A stretch of DNA of 42,320 nucleotides, from positions 1-42,320 of the forward strand of contig JABHLN010000022.1 of assembly GCA_018693105.1 (NCBI GenBank), in the 5' to 3' direction. Position numbers and translations under genes: made by a program. Origin of the DNA: Desulfobacterales bacterium. GTDB taxonomy: Bacteria > Desulfobacterota > Desulfobacteria > Desulfobacterales > SURF-7. Shown piece by piece: positions 7,493 through 18,468 of this stretch. Under the pieces are notes generated by a model, which worked only from the letters and a program-made list of their open reading frames with translations, was not told the origin of the DNA and made no database searches. Numbering within the stretch: the first letter of the stretch is position 1; each line of letters opens with the position of its first letter.

Positions 7493-9073
7493 ATGAAAGA
7501 ATTAATTTTTCAAAATCCGTTCATGGGAGCAGTAGAGAGATATCCCGATAACACAATAGTGAAGTACGGTGATTATTCGGCAACATACACACAGCATCTT
7601 GAAAGGATTTACAGGCTTACAGGTATGCTTCGTAACGAACTTGGTGTCGGAAAATCCGACCGTTTCGGAATTCTTTCCAACAACAATCATCAATACCTCG
7701 AATTGTGGCATGCAGGCCTTTTTGGAGCTGCAGTTATAAACCCGCTCAATATAAGACTTAATGCAAGCGAAATAAAATATATTTTAAACGATTCAGGAGC
7801 AAAGGTAATCTTTGTTGACTCAACATTTGCACCTGTTATCGACTCCATAAGATCTGAATTAAATCATATCCGCCATGTTGTACTCATTGATAATGATAAT
7901 GAAAATAAAGATGTGCCCCATGATCTGAGTTATGAACAACTGATTGAGAGAACAACGCCTGTTATGCCGGAAGAACCTGAGGAGGAGGATCCCTGCCTTC
8001 TCATGTACACTGGCGGCACAACAGGATTACCAAAGGGAGTTCTTGTTGATCATAGGGCTATCACTCTTGGTATTTTCCACTTTTCTATCGAATACGAATT
8101 TCTAAACATGCATAAATCAGACAATCCATGTCACTTCCTGCTTTTCATGCCGATGTTCCATGTAGGAGCCCTGGTTGGAATGCTTGCCCCGTCTATTTCC
8201 GGTGGGAAGGTTATAATTATTCAGGGTTTTGATGATAAGACAGTAATTGAAACAATTGAAAAAGAACGTGTGACAGTTACAGGCCTGGTTCCTACAATGC
8301 TGTCCTTGATTATCAACCACCCTGAATTCCATCCGGACAGGCTCTCATCTCTTGAAACTATTGGATACGGTGCAGCACCAATGCCCGAAGGCTTACTAAA
8401 ACGCTGCACGGAAATATTGCCACACTTAAAATTATATCAGGGCTATGGTTTAACAGAATCCGGTGGCGCTGTAAGTTACCTCTCTCCTGAAGATCATCGC
8501 AAAGGAGGCAAGCGCCTTCGTTCTGTTGGACGACCGATGTTTGGTATCCGTTTCAGTATCAAGGACTTTGACGGGAATGCGCTTCCATCAGGCGAAATTG
8601 GCGAGGTATGCATAAAATCTGGCACGGTGATGCAATGCTACTGGAAACAACCTGAGGCAACCGTTGAAGTGATAAAAGACGGCTGGTATCATACCGGCGA
8701 CATGGGTTACCTTGATGAGAATGGATACCTGTATCTTGTTGATCGTGCAAAAGATATGATAATTTCAGGGGGCGAGAATGTTTACAGCATAGAAATTGAG
8801 AGTGTTGTTTCAATGCATCCTGCAGTAGCCGAAGTTGCTGTGATCGGTATCCCTCACGAAGTCTGGGGTGAAGCCATCCACGCAATTGTGATAGCAAGAG
8901 CAAATATGTCTGTCACAGCTGAAGAAATAAAAGAACATGCACGTAAAACCCTGTCTGGCTATAAAGTGCCAAAAACAGTAGAAATACGGAAAGAACCTTT
9001 CCCGCTCTCCGCAGCAGGAAAAATCCTCAAGCGTGAATTAAGGAAAAAATACTGGGAAGAAAGTGATGAATGA
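7493..9073 (+). CDS. Class I adenylate-forming acyl-CoA synthetase/ligase
   Basis: AMP-binding motif MYTGGTTGLPKGV, YGLTESGG, GWYHTGDMGYLDENGYLYLVDRAKDMIISGGENVYSIEIE, C-terminal GKILKRELRKKYW. Confidence 0.93.
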   Translation: MKELIFQNPFMGAVERYPDNTIVKYGDYSATYTQHLERIYRLTGMLRNELGVGKSDRFGILSNNNHQYLELWHAGLFGAAVINPLNIRLNASEIKYILNDSGAKVIFVDSTFAPVIDSIRSELNHIRHVVLIDNDNENKDVPHDLSYEQLIERTTPVMPEEPEEEDPCLLMYTGGTTGLPKGVLVDHRAITLGIFHFSIEYEFLNMHKSDNPCHFLLFMPMFHVGALVGMLAPSISGGKVIIIQGFDDKTVIETIEKERVTVTGLVPTMLSLIINHPEFHPDRLSSLETIGYGAAPMPEGLLKRCTEILPHLKLYQGYGLTESGGAVSYLSPEDHRKGGKRLRSVGRPMFGIRFSIKDFDGNALPSGEIGEVCIKSGTVMQCYWKQPEATVEVIKDGWYHTGDMGYLDENGYLYLVDRAKDMIISGGENVYSIEIESVVSMHPAVAEVAVIGIPHEVWGEAIHAIVIARANMSVTAEEIKEHARKTLSGYKVPKTVEIRKEPFPLSAAGKILKRELRKKYWEESDE

Positions 9074-9190
9074 TTTGGATTTCATGCATCTGAATCAAAC
9101 ACAATTTTTATAGACGGTAAGTTAAAAATAATTACATAAATATGAAAAAGAGGCCCGAAAAGAAGCCCATAGTTTAGGAGGTTTATTACA

Positions 9191-9964
9191 ATGGATTATA
9201 AGACAATAAAATATGAGACTGAAGGAATGATCGGCATACTTACCTACAACAGGCCGGGAACAGTAAATGCCTTAAACACCCAAATGGTAAATGAACTGAT
9301 CGATTTTTGGCGGGAAAGAAATGAGGATCACGCAGTACGGGTGATCATAACCAGAGGAGCCGGCGAAAAAGGTTTCAGCTCCGGTGTGGATTTAAAAGAG
9401 GTCGTTGAAAAGTCCCAAAAGGAAGGAGGGACACCCCCTGACAGAGTCTATTACGATCAGACAAAATTTGCCTTACTTTATCGTTTAATGCGCGCATGCC
9501 CCCAGCCGATAATTGCAGCAGTCCATGGTCCTGCAATGGGCGCCGGACTTTCTTTTGCTCTTGCTTCAGACATACGCCTTGCAAGCGAAGATGCAATGTT
9601 TTGTGCACAATATATTAATATAGGCCTTGGTGGCGCAGACCTTGGTTCCAGTTATTTTTTATGGCGCATTGTCGGCTGGGGGAAAGCGGCGGAAATGTGT
9701 CTCACAGGAAAAAGATTTTATGCCGAAGAAGCCTTACGCATCGGACTTGTGAATTATGTATATCCAAAAGAAAAACTCATGCATGAGGCTATGGAAATTG
9801 CAACGACTATGGCATCGAAAAGCAAGATGGCATTGCATCTTACAAAAGAAGCATTGAACTCTTCACTTAACGGGATCAGCCTTGAAGATGCAATGCGAAT
9901 TGAAGATCGTAACCAGGCACTAATGGCCATGATGGGTGAGGTTGATACGGAAATAAAACGATAA
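9191..9964 (+). CDS. Enoyl-CoA hydratase/isomerase (crotonase) family
   Basis: GIGILTYNRPGTVNALN-like N-terminus, GEKGFSSGVDLKEV, IIAAVHGPAMGAGLSFALASDIRLASEDAMF. Confidence 0.92.
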   Translation: MDYKTIKYETEGMIGILTYNRPGTVNALNTQMVNELIDFWRERNEDHAVRVIITRGAGEKGFSSGVDLKEVVEKSQKEGGTPPDRVYYDQTKFALLYRLMRACPQPIIAAVHGPAMGAGLSFALASDIRLASEDAMFCAQYINIGLGGADLGSSYFLWRIVGWGKAAEMCLTGKRFYAEEALRIGLVNYVYPKEKLMHEAMEIATTMASKSKMALHLTKEALNSSLNGISLEDAMRIEDRNQALMAMMGEVDTEIKR

Positions 9965-10024
9965 TACAGCCAGAGTTGAAAATATTGAATAGTTTAATAA
10001 TATAAACAATCTTGGGGAATAATT

Positions 10025-11938
10025 ATGAGAGGATACAAGGGATATACTGGAAAAGTTTTACGTGTCGACTTGTCAACCGGCAGCTTTGTTGAACTCGAAA
10101 CAGATTTATATTCCAATCGTTTCATAGGCGGTCGGGGAATAGCAGCTAAGGTGCATTTTGATGAAGTGTCAATAGATACTGATGCTTTTGATCCTGAAAA
10201 TCGCTTGTGCATTATGACCGGCCCTTTGTGCGGAGTCCCCGGAATTGCAGCTTCCCGATGGCAGGTTTCAGGAAAATCACCTCTTCATAATACTTTCTCC
10301 TATTGTAATCTGGGCGGTTCCTGGGGTGCACACCTTAAATTCACCGGTTACGACGGTCTCATCATTCAGGGAAAATCGGATGAACTTGTTTATCTGATTA
10401 TCGATAATGGAAAAGTAGAACTCAAGAATGCTGCTTTTCTTAAAGGTTCTGGTGCTATAAAAACCCGAATGAAACTCAAGCAGGAATACGGTAAATCTTT
10501 ACGAGTTGCTGCGATAGGTGCAGCCGGGGAAAACATGGTTCATTTTGCCACCCTGACGGCAGACTCAGATTCAAGTGGTTCATCAGGTATGGGTGCTGTT
10601 TTTGGTTCAAAAAACTTGAAAGCCATCGCTGTAAGGGGGTCAGATAAAATAGAGGTTGCAGACCCGGACCGACTTTCACAGTTGCGAAAAACCATTCGAA
10701 AAATTAAGGTCGGAGCATTTAGCTGGCCGACAATTTTACCCCGGCAGCAAATCAAAAAACAGCTTTGCTTCGGCTGTATCAACGGCTGTGGACGACAGAC
10801 CTTTTCTACAGAGAAAGGTGAATCAGGAAAATACATGTGTCAGTCTGCTGCATTCTATGAAACCCGGGCTCAACGCTATCACGGTAAAATTACCGATGTG
10901 TCATATTATGCTGCAAAGCTATGTGACGATTTAGGCATAGATACTAAAGCTATTGAAACTATGAACATGTGGCTTAGCCGATGCTATAAAGAAAATATTC
11001 TTACAGACGAAAACACCGGCATCCCTTTATCCAAAATAGGTAGCCTCGAATTTATTGAAACCCTGCTTCACAAAATTGCATTAAGGGAAGGAATCGGTGA
11101 CACCCTTGCCCAGGGCGTATTCAAAGCTGCAGAAATTATAGGCCAGGATTCCGCCAGTCTTATAAAAGATTACATGATCGCCACAGGAGAAAACGAAGTA
11201 TACGGTCCAAGGCTCTATATAACAACCGGCATTCTTTATGCCATGGAGCCACGTCAGCCAATTCAGCAGCTTCACGAAATCAGTGTACCGTTAATGTTTT
11301 GGGCTTCGAGAGAATCGGGTTATATGGAAAATTTTATGACTACAAAAGTAATAAGAAGCATTGGTGAGCGGTTCTGGGGTTCGGAGATAGCGGCTGACTT
11401 TTCCACATATGAAGGTAAGGCTCTGGCAGCATCGATGATACAGGATAGACAATATGCCAAAGAGGCTTTAATCTTTTGTGATTTTTCATGGCCCATCATC
11501 TTCAGCCCTGTAACACAGGGTAATGTGGGAGATCCTACATTTGAGTCCAGGATTTTTGAAACCGTAACCGGGCGGGAAATGGATGAAACCGGCCTGTATC
11601 ATATTGGAAAACGTCTTTTTAACTTGCAGAGATCAATTTTAGTCCGTGAAGGCTACGGAGGACGTAAATATGATGGGTTGCCTGAATTTTGTTTTACTAC
11701 ACCCCTTAAAGGCGACTTCGGCAATCCCGAATGTCTGGTTCCCGGTGAGGATGGAGAAACTATTTCCCGTAAAGGTATGATAGTCGAACGTCATGAATTT
11801 GAAAAAATGAGAGATGAGTTTTATGAAATTCGTGACTGGGATGTAACTACCGGTTTGCAAACCGGCACACAGCTTGAGGCTCTGGATTTATCCGATGTAG
11901 CCGATTTAATGGATAAAGATGGTCTGTTGTCAGTTTAA
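10025..11938 (+). CDS. Aldehyde ferredoxin oxidoreductase (AOR) family tungsten/molybdopterin enzyme
   Basis: GYTGKVLRVDLSTGSFVELE, FIGGRGIAAK, GGSWGAHLKFTGYDGLIIQGKS; [4Fe-4S] ligands CFGCINGC plus distal LCDDLGIDT. Confidence 0.92.
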   Translation: MRGYKGYTGKVLRVDLSTGSFVELETDLYSNRFIGGRGIAAKVHFDEVSIDTDAFDPENRLCIMTGPLCGVPGIAASRWQVSGKSPLHNTFSYCNLGGSWGAHLKFTGYDGLIIQGKSDELVYLIIDNGKVELKNAAFLKGSGAIKTRMKLKQEYGKSLRVAAIGAAGENMVHFATLTADSDSSGSSGMGAVFGSKNLKAIAVRGSDKIEVADPDRLSQLRKTIRKIKVGAFSWPTILPRQQIKKQLCFGCINGCGRQTFSTEKGESGKYMCQSAAFYETRAQRYHGKITDVSYYAAKLCDDLGIDTKAIETMNMWLSRCYKENILTDENTGIPLSKIGSLEFIETLLHKIALREGIGDTLAQGVFKAAEIIGQDSASLIKDYMIATGENEVYGPRLYITTGILYAMEPRQPIQQLHEISVPLMFWASRESGYMENFMTTKVIRSIGERFWGSEIAADFSTYEGKALAASMIQDRQYAKEALIFCDFSWPIIFSPVTQGNVGDPTFESRIFETVTGREMDETGLYHIGKRLFNLQRSILVREGYGGRKYDGLPEFCFTTPLKGDFGNPECLVPGEDGETISRKGMIVERHEFEKMRDEFYEIRDWDVTTGLQTGTQLEALDLSDVADLMDKDGLLSV

Positions 11939-11976
11939 CTTAGTAACCTTTTTGTTTCATGTAAATGCCGAACCTT

Positions 11977-12795
11977 CTATGTTTCTTTTTTTGCTTTCCC
12001 CCACAGCTGATCGAGTTTTTCTCTTGATGTGGTATCAACAGTTTTCCGATTCACAGCAACACATTTTTCAAGATGCCTGTATCTTTTTTCAAATTTCGCT
12101 GTTGAATCTTTTAGGGCTGTTTCAGGATGTAAACCGGCAAAACGGGCTACATTTACTAGGGTAAAAAAGACATCTCCCAGTTCCATGGAAATAGATTCCT
12201 TGTCACCTTTACCAAGTTCCGATTTGAGCTCCCCCCACTCTTCATCCACCTTTTTTATTACACCATGAATATCATCCCAATCGAACCCTGCCCTGCCTAC
12301 TTGAGAAGAAACTCTGTAAGCACGCATCAAAGCCGGAAGACCGGAAGGCACCGAATCAAGAATTGACTCTTTTACAGCATGACTTTTTTCTTTCATCTTG
12401 ATCTCATGCCATCTTTTTTTTATATCGTCCACATTATCGGAATCAACCTCCCCAAATACATGCGGATGTCTTCTAATCATCTTTTCATGAATGCCCGATA
12501 CAGCATCATTTATGCTAAAATGTCCTTTTTCATTATAAATTGAAACAAGAAACATGATTTGAAAAAGCACATCCCCAAGTTCTTCACAAACCTCGTCAGG
12601 TGTTCCTGACTCGATAGCTTCTACAAGTTCGAACATTTCCTCAATAAGGTATAAGGACATGGTTTTAGGGGTTTGCTTCCTGTCCCATGGGCATCCGTCT
12701 TTACCCCTCAATGTTTCTATTATACCTGTTAAGGATTCTATTTTTTTTGAATTACCTTGTTCAGGTTTTCTTTGATCTTGTCGCTTTTTTCCCAA
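11977..12795 (-). CDS. mazG: Nucleoside triphosphate pyrophosphohydrolase MazG
   Basis: LRGKDGCPWDRKQTPKTMSLYLIEEMFELVEAIE, EELGDVLFQIMF, duplicated EEWGELKSEL...ELGDVFFTLVNVAR. Confidence 0.93.
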   Translation of the reverse strand: MGKKRQDQRKPEQGNSKKIESLTGIIETLRGKDGCPWDRKQTPKTMSLYLIEEMFELVEAIESGTPDEVCEELGDVLFQIMFLVSIYNEKGHFSINDAVSGIHEKMIRRHPHVFGEVDSDNVDDIKKRWHEIKMKEKSHAVKESILDSVPSGLPALMRAYRVSSQVGRAGFDWDDIHGVIKKVDEEWGELKSELGKGDKESISMELGDVFFTLVNVARFAGLHPETALKDSTAKFEKRYRHLEKCVAVNRKTVDTTSREKLDQLWGKAKKET

Positions 12796-13304
12796 ACCTT
12801 TTTTAATTCCTTAATTTTTAAATCAAATTGTTTTTTCATATCATCCGGCACAACAGCAATCATCTGCTCAGATATACTTATAGCATATGGGGAAAGCTTG
12901 GAATTTTTTATAACAGGTGATCCTTTACTAAGAAATGTTGTAAGCGGAATAAGAAGAACCGATATTATCATAACCGCTTTAATAACACCAAAACCAACTC
13001 CGAGCGTTTTATCAACCCAACCAAGGAATACAATTTTCAACAAATACCTGATCAGCACGCCAAGAAGGCTGATAATAATAAAAACACCACCAAAAACCGC
13101 AACGAAACTGAGGATATTCAGATATGCTGAATCTGAAATCCATCTTTCAAGATAATTAGCAGCTTCAATATAATATGTATATGCTGCATAAAATCCCCCA
13201 AGCACGCCGACAATTGAAGACAATTCCTTAATAAATCCCCTGAAAAACCCTCTTATCAGGCAATAAGCAAGAATAACCACAATTACCATATCAATAGGAT
13301 TCAT
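12738..13304 (-). CDS. CvpA family membrane protein
   Basis: MNPIDMVIVVILAYCLIRGFFRGFIKELSSIVGVLGGFYAAY with four hydrophobic helices; overlaps mazG. Confidence 0.88.
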   Translation of the reverse strand: MNPIDMVIVVILAYCLIRGFFRGFIKELSSIVGVLGGFYAAYTYYIEAANYLERWISDSAYLNILSFVAVFGGVFIIISLLGVLIRYLLKIVFLGWVDKTLGVGFGVIKAVMIISVLLIPLTTFLSKGSPVIKNSKLSPYAISISEQMIAVVPDDMKKQFDLKIKELKKVWEKSDKIKENLNKVIQKK

Positions 13305-13711
13305 AATACTCCTGCTCCTGTAAAATAATTGAATATATTATAAAAAACTAATTTCTTATTATTCCATTCAAAATATTTCAACAAACTAACAAAGCGGTTT
13401 TTTTGAGTCAAGTTAATATACAACAAATAATATTAGCCGGTTTGCAAATGTATGTTAACTTCGATAAAATTAAACAATAACAATCATATATATTCTCATT
13501 CATGACTTTCAAAAAGTCGGTACAAACTAATCACTCCTTATTTCTACATCATAATTTGCAAATATTTTTCATTCTATGATATATGTTGGGGTATGTATTG
13601 GGATATTTGTTGGAAAAAAATAAACCGATTTTCTTTAAAATTTAACATACAGGGAAGAAGTTTTACTCTGTGATTTTTTTATTTTGAATAATATATGAAA
13701 CGAAATACTTT

Positions 13712-14689
13712 ATGAAAAAACAAAACAATAATAATCAGAACCAGTTAATATTCTCGAACAACGATCTTGCAAAACAACTTTTCGGTGAACATAATAAAAA
13801 CCTGAAGCGAATAGGTAATAGACTTGATGTTTCAATAAATGCAAGAGGTAGTAAGGTAGATATCCGTGGTGATAAAATCGCAACGAATCTTGCAAAAAAT
13901 ATTCTTAATCAACTTTATGAATTATTGGAAGAAAAATACCCGGTTTATCCCAAAGATGTTGACTACGCACTAAGCGTATTGAGCAGTAATGACAGGATCA
14001 AACTGAAAGATATCTTCCTTGATACTGTTTATATTACATCAAAAAAAAGATCTATTACACCTAAAAATCCTGCTCAGAAAGAATATATAGACGCCATAAG
14101 AAACCATGACATTGTATTCGGCATTGGACCGGCAGGAACCGGCAAGACATACCTTGCCATGGCTATGGCTATTTCAGCACTTACAAAAGGAGTAGTTGAC
14201 AGAATTATTCTCACCCGCCCGGCTGTTGAAGCAGGTGAGGCTTTAGGTTTTCTACCAGGTGACCTTGCAGAAAAGATTGATCCGTATCTAAGACCTCTCT
14301 ATGATGCATTACATGATATGATGCAATTTGAAAAAGCTTCCGGCCTTATACAGCAGGGAGTAATTGAAGTTGCTCCTCTTGCATTTATGCGAGGCAGGAC
14401 CCTTAATGATTCTTTTGTAATTCTTGATGAAGCACAAAATACAACATCCGAACAGATGAAAATGTTTTTAACACGAATAGGATTCAGTTCAAAAGCTGTC
14501 ATTACCGGTGATATTACCCAAATAGACCTTCCTTCAGGAAGACCATCAGGTCTTATCGAGGCAAAGAATATTCTTCAGGATATAGAAGGGATTAATTTTT
14601 CGTTTTTTTCAAAAAAGGATGTTGTACGCCATCATCTTGTTCAGGAAATCATAAGAGCTTATGAAGAAATAGAACAAAATAATCATTGA
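13712..14689 (+). CDS. PhoH family ATPase
   Basis: GPAGTGKTYLAMAMA Walker A, RPAVEAGEALGFLPGDLAEKIDPYLRPLYDAL, FVILDEAQNTTSEQMKMFLTRIG, TGDITQIDLP. Confidence 0.94.
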   Translation: MKKQNNNNQNQLIFSNNDLAKQLFGEHNKNLKRIGNRLDVSINARGSKVDIRGDKIATNLAKNILNQLYELLEEKYPVYPKDVDYALSVLSSNDRIKLKDIFLDTVYITSKKRSITPKNPAQKEYIDAIRNHDIVFGIGPAGTGKTYLAMAMAISALTKGVVDRIILTRPAVEAGEALGFLPGDLAEKIDPYLRPLYDALHDMMQFEKASGLIQQGVIEVAPLAFMRGRTLNDSFVILDEAQNTTSEQMKMFLTRIGFSSKAVITGDITQIDLPSGRPSGLIEAKNILQDIEGINFSFFSKKDVVRHHLVQEIIRAYEEIEQNNH

Positions 14690-14942
14690 TTTTTGGTTCA
14701 ACTTATCTTTATATTACGCTGTTTTTTTCAACCAACGCACAACTCACTGCAAATTGGCTTATTTTACAGGTATTTACACGTATACCACGGTTTGTAAAAT
14801 TCATTTTTACAACAGCCGGTTTTGGCTTGCTAAATATTTAATGGATTGATAAATGTATGCGCTAGGTTTTCATGTGCATGGTATAAATGAAAAACGTTTT
14901 TATTTTAAAAGCAGTTAAAGATAGAAATATATTATCAAAACT

Positions 14943-17354
14943 ATGAGTACCGATAAGAATAAAGAGTCAGCCTTTAATATATCCTTTTCTAAAGATATTT
15001 TTCTTTGGGGGATTCTTATAGCTGCTACAATCATATCCACTATAATACTTCACCCGGACCTTATAGTATCAAAACGTTCTTATGAGTTAGGCGATGTAGC
15101 CGAACATGACGTAAAAGCACCAAAGAATTTCTTCATTGAAGACAGGGAAGCAACCGAGAGCAACCGCAGAAAATCTATAGAAAATGTTCTTACTGTATAT
15201 GACCATGACAAAACACTTTCATCGAGCATCACCAATAATATAAACGAAGCGTTTGCCGAACTTCAGAAAATAATAGAAACTGAAAAAGATATTGAGGATG
15301 AATTTACTGCAGAAGCAATTGAAAAGTCTCAAACAAATGAAACTAATCCCATCAAGATAAAAAAAACTTCAGTACAAAAAAAGAAGATTTTTGAAGAAAA
15401 AATAGGCACTATATTAAGTTCCGGCGCTTACAACATTCTTGACAATGAAAATTTTTCTCAGGAAATTGCAAATATTATTAACAAAATATTAGTTGATATT
15501 CTTAAAAACGGTGTTGTAGGAAACAAGGAAATTCTTCTCAGAGAACAAGATAAGGGAATAATACTTAGAACCGTTGGAGAAAAAACGGAAACTTTTGTTA
15601 ACTCACTAAAAAAATTTTACGGGCCTGATCAGGCAAAAACCATGGTCAGAATTATCGGCCAACCTCTCCTCAAAGATAAAAACTATACATTGCGGAACCT
15701 TATAGTTGATTTTTCACAACAACTTATATCACCTAATATAACTTTGAACAGGAGCGAAACCGAAAAAAGAAAGGAAACCGCATCAAAAAAAATCAAACCT
15801 GTCATGTACCAGATTAAGACTGGTGAAATGATTTTACGCGAAGGAGAAAGAGTCAATACAAATATACAACTCCTGAAACTCAAAGAAATGGAGGTGCAGA
15901 CAAAAACGGGCCGATTATTAACAAGGAGCATAGGTACCACTATGATGCTTCTATGTCTTCTGACAACAATCTATGTCCTTTATATAAGACATCCAAATCT
16001 TATAAAGTATGATGTTAATAAAAATGTTCTGTTTATACTCACAGTGTTTTTATTCTTCATTATTATTGCAAAGATTTCAGGACCTCTTTCTCAATCCCTT
16101 TCTCCAAACACATCATTTTCAATACCTCCCGTATCCATGTTATACGGAATACCTGTTGCAGCAGGTGCTATGATCATATGCCTTTTTATGGGCCTTAATG
16201 TCGCCCTACCCTTTGCCCTTGTAATATCAGTTTGTACAGCCATTATTTTTAAAAACAGGTTGGATGTTTTTATATTCTTCCTTCTAAGCAGTTCTATGGC
16301 GGCATTCTGGATTCAGAATTGTAATGAACGTAAAGTTTTCATCAAAGCAGGTCTAAAGCTTGGTCTTTTCAATATTCTTGCCGTAACTGCAACAGATATT
16401 TTCACGGTGGACTTTTCAGGAATGAAATTATTCTGGGACTGGACATTCGCATTTTCTGGTGGAATAGTTTCGGGCATTGTTGCTGCAGGGCTTGCACCTC
16501 TTGTAGAACTGGCATTTAATTTTACAACAGACATTAAACTTCTAGAACTTGCTAATCTTGACCAGCCTATTCTACGAAAACTGATTATGGAGGCACCAGG
16601 TACATATCATCATTCAATAATAGTCGGGAATATGGTTGAAGCAGCAGCATCAGAAATTGATGCAAACCCGCAACTTGCAAGAGTATGCGGATACTACCAT
16701 GATATTGGAAAAGTAAAAAAACCACTGTATTTTATTGAAAACCAGGCAAAAGGCAGGAATAGACACGACAAGCTCGCACCATCAATGTCAAGCCTTATAC
16801 TTATAGAACATATAAAAGGGGGCGTAGAAATAGCTAAAGAAAACAAACTCGGCCAGCCTATAATTGACACAATAAGGCAGCACCACGGTACAAGTTTGAT
16901 CAGTTTCTTTCACAACAAGGCTATTCAGCTTAAGGGTGAGGATAATATCAATATTGATGATTTCAGATATCCCGGCCCCAAACCCCAGACAAAAGAGGTT
17001 GCACTTGTTATGCTTGCAGACGTAATTGAAGCTGCTGCAAAAACAATTGATAACCCGACACCTTCAAAAATCCAGGGACTTGTTCAGAATCTTACAAACA
17101 AGATTTTTTCTGAAGGCCAGTTGGAGGATTGTGAACTTACACTGAAAGATCTTAACCGCATTGCGAAAAGTTTTACGTCCCTGCTCATAGGAATATATCA
17201 TCACCGCATTGAATATCCTGACAAGCTTATCACAACTAATGGTAAACCAAAAAATGGCAATCCTGATAGACAACAGACAAAACATTCAAAAGATACATCT
17301 GAAGAAGGTTCAGCAAAAGGCACAAGTCATCTTAAACGCCTTGGACAATCCTGA
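14943..17354 (+). CDS. 7TM-HD family HDIG phosphohydrolase (PgpH-like)
   Basis: Extracytoplasmic N-terminal region, multiple TM helices, HD domain APGTYHHSIIVGNMVEAAASEI...GYYHDIGKVKKPLYFIENQ. Confidence 0.92.
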   Translation: MSTDKNKESAFNISFSKDIFLWGILIAATIISTIILHPDLIVSKRSYELGDVAEHDVKAPKNFFIEDREATESNRRKSIENVLTVYDHDKTLSSSITNNINEAFAELQKIIETEKDIEDEFTAEAIEKSQTNETNPIKIKKTSVQKKKIFEEKIGTILSSGAYNILDNENFSQEIANIINKILVDILKNGVVGNKEILLREQDKGIILRTVGEKTETFVNSLKKFYGPDQAKTMVRIIGQPLLKDKNYTLRNLIVDFSQQLISPNITLNRSETEKRKETASKKIKPVMYQIKTGEMILREGERVNTNIQLLKLKEMEVQTKTGRLLTRSIGTTMMLLCLLTTIYVLYIRHPNLIKYDVNKNVLFILTVFLFFIIIAKISGPLSQSLSPNTSFSIPPVSMLYGIPVAAGAMIICLFMGLNVALPFALVISVCTAIIFKNRLDVFIFFLLSSSMAAFWIQNCNERKVFIKAGLKLGLFNILAVTATDIFTVDFSGMKLFWDWTFAFSGGIVSGIVAAGLAPLVELAFNFTTDIKLLELANLDQPILRKLIMEAPGTYHHSIIVGNMVEAAASEIDANPQLARVCGYYHDIGKVKKPLYFIENQAKGRNRHDKLAPSMSSLILIEHIKGGVEIAKENKLGQPIIDTIRQHHGTSLISFFHNKAIQLKGEDNINIDDFRYPGPKPQTKEVALVMLADVIEAAAKTIDNPTPSKIQGLVQNLTNKIFSEGQLEDCELTLKDLNRIAKSFTSLLIGIYHHRIEYPDKLITTNGKPKNGNPDRQQTKHSKDTSEEGSAKGTSHLKRLGQS

Positions 17355-17697
17355 TGCCGAACTTTCCATCTTGATAGTTGATGACCCTCAAATCGAGATA
17401 TTAAACAGAAAATACCTCAACAGAGAAGGTCCAACCAATGTTATAGCCTTTCCGATGCTGGAAGGTGACTTTTCACAAATATCACCACAACTTCTTGGAG
17501 ATGTTGTAGTGTCAATAGAAACAGCTGAAAGAGAGAGAATAAATTCCGGTCTCAGTTTGGAAGAACGTTTTACGCAACTCATTATTCATGGTATTCTACA
17601 TCTTTTCGGCTATGATCATGAAGAAGATGAGAATGAAGCAGAACTTATGGAACGAAAAAGTAATGATTTATTAAAATTTATAGAATCCGGAGGATAA
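17254..17697 (+). CDS. ybeY: Endoribonuclease YbeY (16S rRNA maturation)
   Basis: HGILHLFGYDHEED zinc motif (H-x3-H-x5-H), TNVIAFPM; start set at internal ATG (MAILIDNRQ) rather than the 17209 ORF start. Confidence 0.92.
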   Translation: MAILIDNRQNIQKIHLKKVQQKAQVILNALDNPDAELSILIVDDPQIEILNRKYLNREGPTNVIAFPMLEGDFSQISPQLLGDVVVSIETAERERINSGLSLEERFTQLIIHGILHLFGYDHEEDENEAELMERKSNDLLKFIESGG

Positions 17698-17699
17698 CA

Positions 17700-18422
17700 A
17701 TGGCTCATTTGTCGGTAAATATTGATCATGTTGCAACCCTAAGACAAGCCAGAGAAAATGTACAATACCCTGAACCGGTATCTGCTGCAATGATTGCAGA
17801 GATTGCCGGTGCAGAGGGCATCGTTGTCCACCTCCGTGAAGACAGGCGTCATATACAGGATCGTGATGTAAAATTACTGAAACAGGTTATTCAGGGAAAA
17901 CTTATTCTTGAAATGGCCGGTACAAGTGAAATGATTGGTGTAGCACTTGATATTCAGCCTGATGTGGTAACTCTTGTACCCGAAAAAAGGAATGAACTTA
18001 CTACAGAAGGCGGGTTGGATCTAATATTAAACAAGGCTTCAGTGTCAAAAGCAGTAAGCACTTTACACGATAGTGGTATTAGCGTATGTATTTTTATTGA
18101 CCCAGAACCGGAACAGATCAAGATAGCTCATCATATAAATGCTGATATGGTTGAAATCCATACAGGCACATTTTGTGATGCTTCTACTTCCTCAAAAAAA
18201 GAACGGGCATTTTCAAGAATTGTTGATGCAGTAAAATTTGCCCACAAATTGAAACTTGTTGTCAATGCCGGCCATGGAATCTGCTACAATACAATCAAAG
18301 CATTCAAAGGTCTTAAAGAAATTGAGGAATTCAGCATTGGCCACAGCATTATTTCAAGAGCCGTACTTGTAGGTATGGATAAGGCGGTTAGAGAAATGCA
18401 CAAACTTGTTAAAGAGTTATAA
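17700..18422 (+). CDS. pdxJ: Pyridoxine 5'-phosphate synthase
   Basis: LSVNIDHVATLRQAR, GAEGIVVHLREDRRHIQDRD, VNAGHGICYNTI, EFSIGHSIISRAVLVGMDKAV. Confidence 0.96.
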   Translation: MAHLSVNIDHVATLRQARENVQYPEPVSAAMIAEIAGAEGIVVHLREDRRHIQDRDVKLLKQVIQGKLILEMAGTSEMIGVALDIQPDVVTLVPEKRNELTTEGGLDLILNKASVSKAVSTLHDSGISVCIFIDPEPEQIKIAHHINADMVEIHTGTFCDASTSSKKERAFSRIVDAVKFAHKLKLVVNAGHGICYNTIKAFKGLKEIEEFSIGHSIISRAVLVGMDKAVREMHKLVKEL

Positions 18423-18468
18423 AACAAATCAATTTTTTTGGTGAAATAAAAAAATATAACTGATAAAT

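Noticed and set aside
8559-8903. Minus-strand ORF 114 aa inside the acyl-CoA ligase
   Set aside because: Antisense shadow of a strongly supported CDS; composition not protein-like.
12757-13155. Plus-strand ORF 132 aa opposite cvpA
   Set aside because: Antisense shadow of CvpA; no RBS or family signal.
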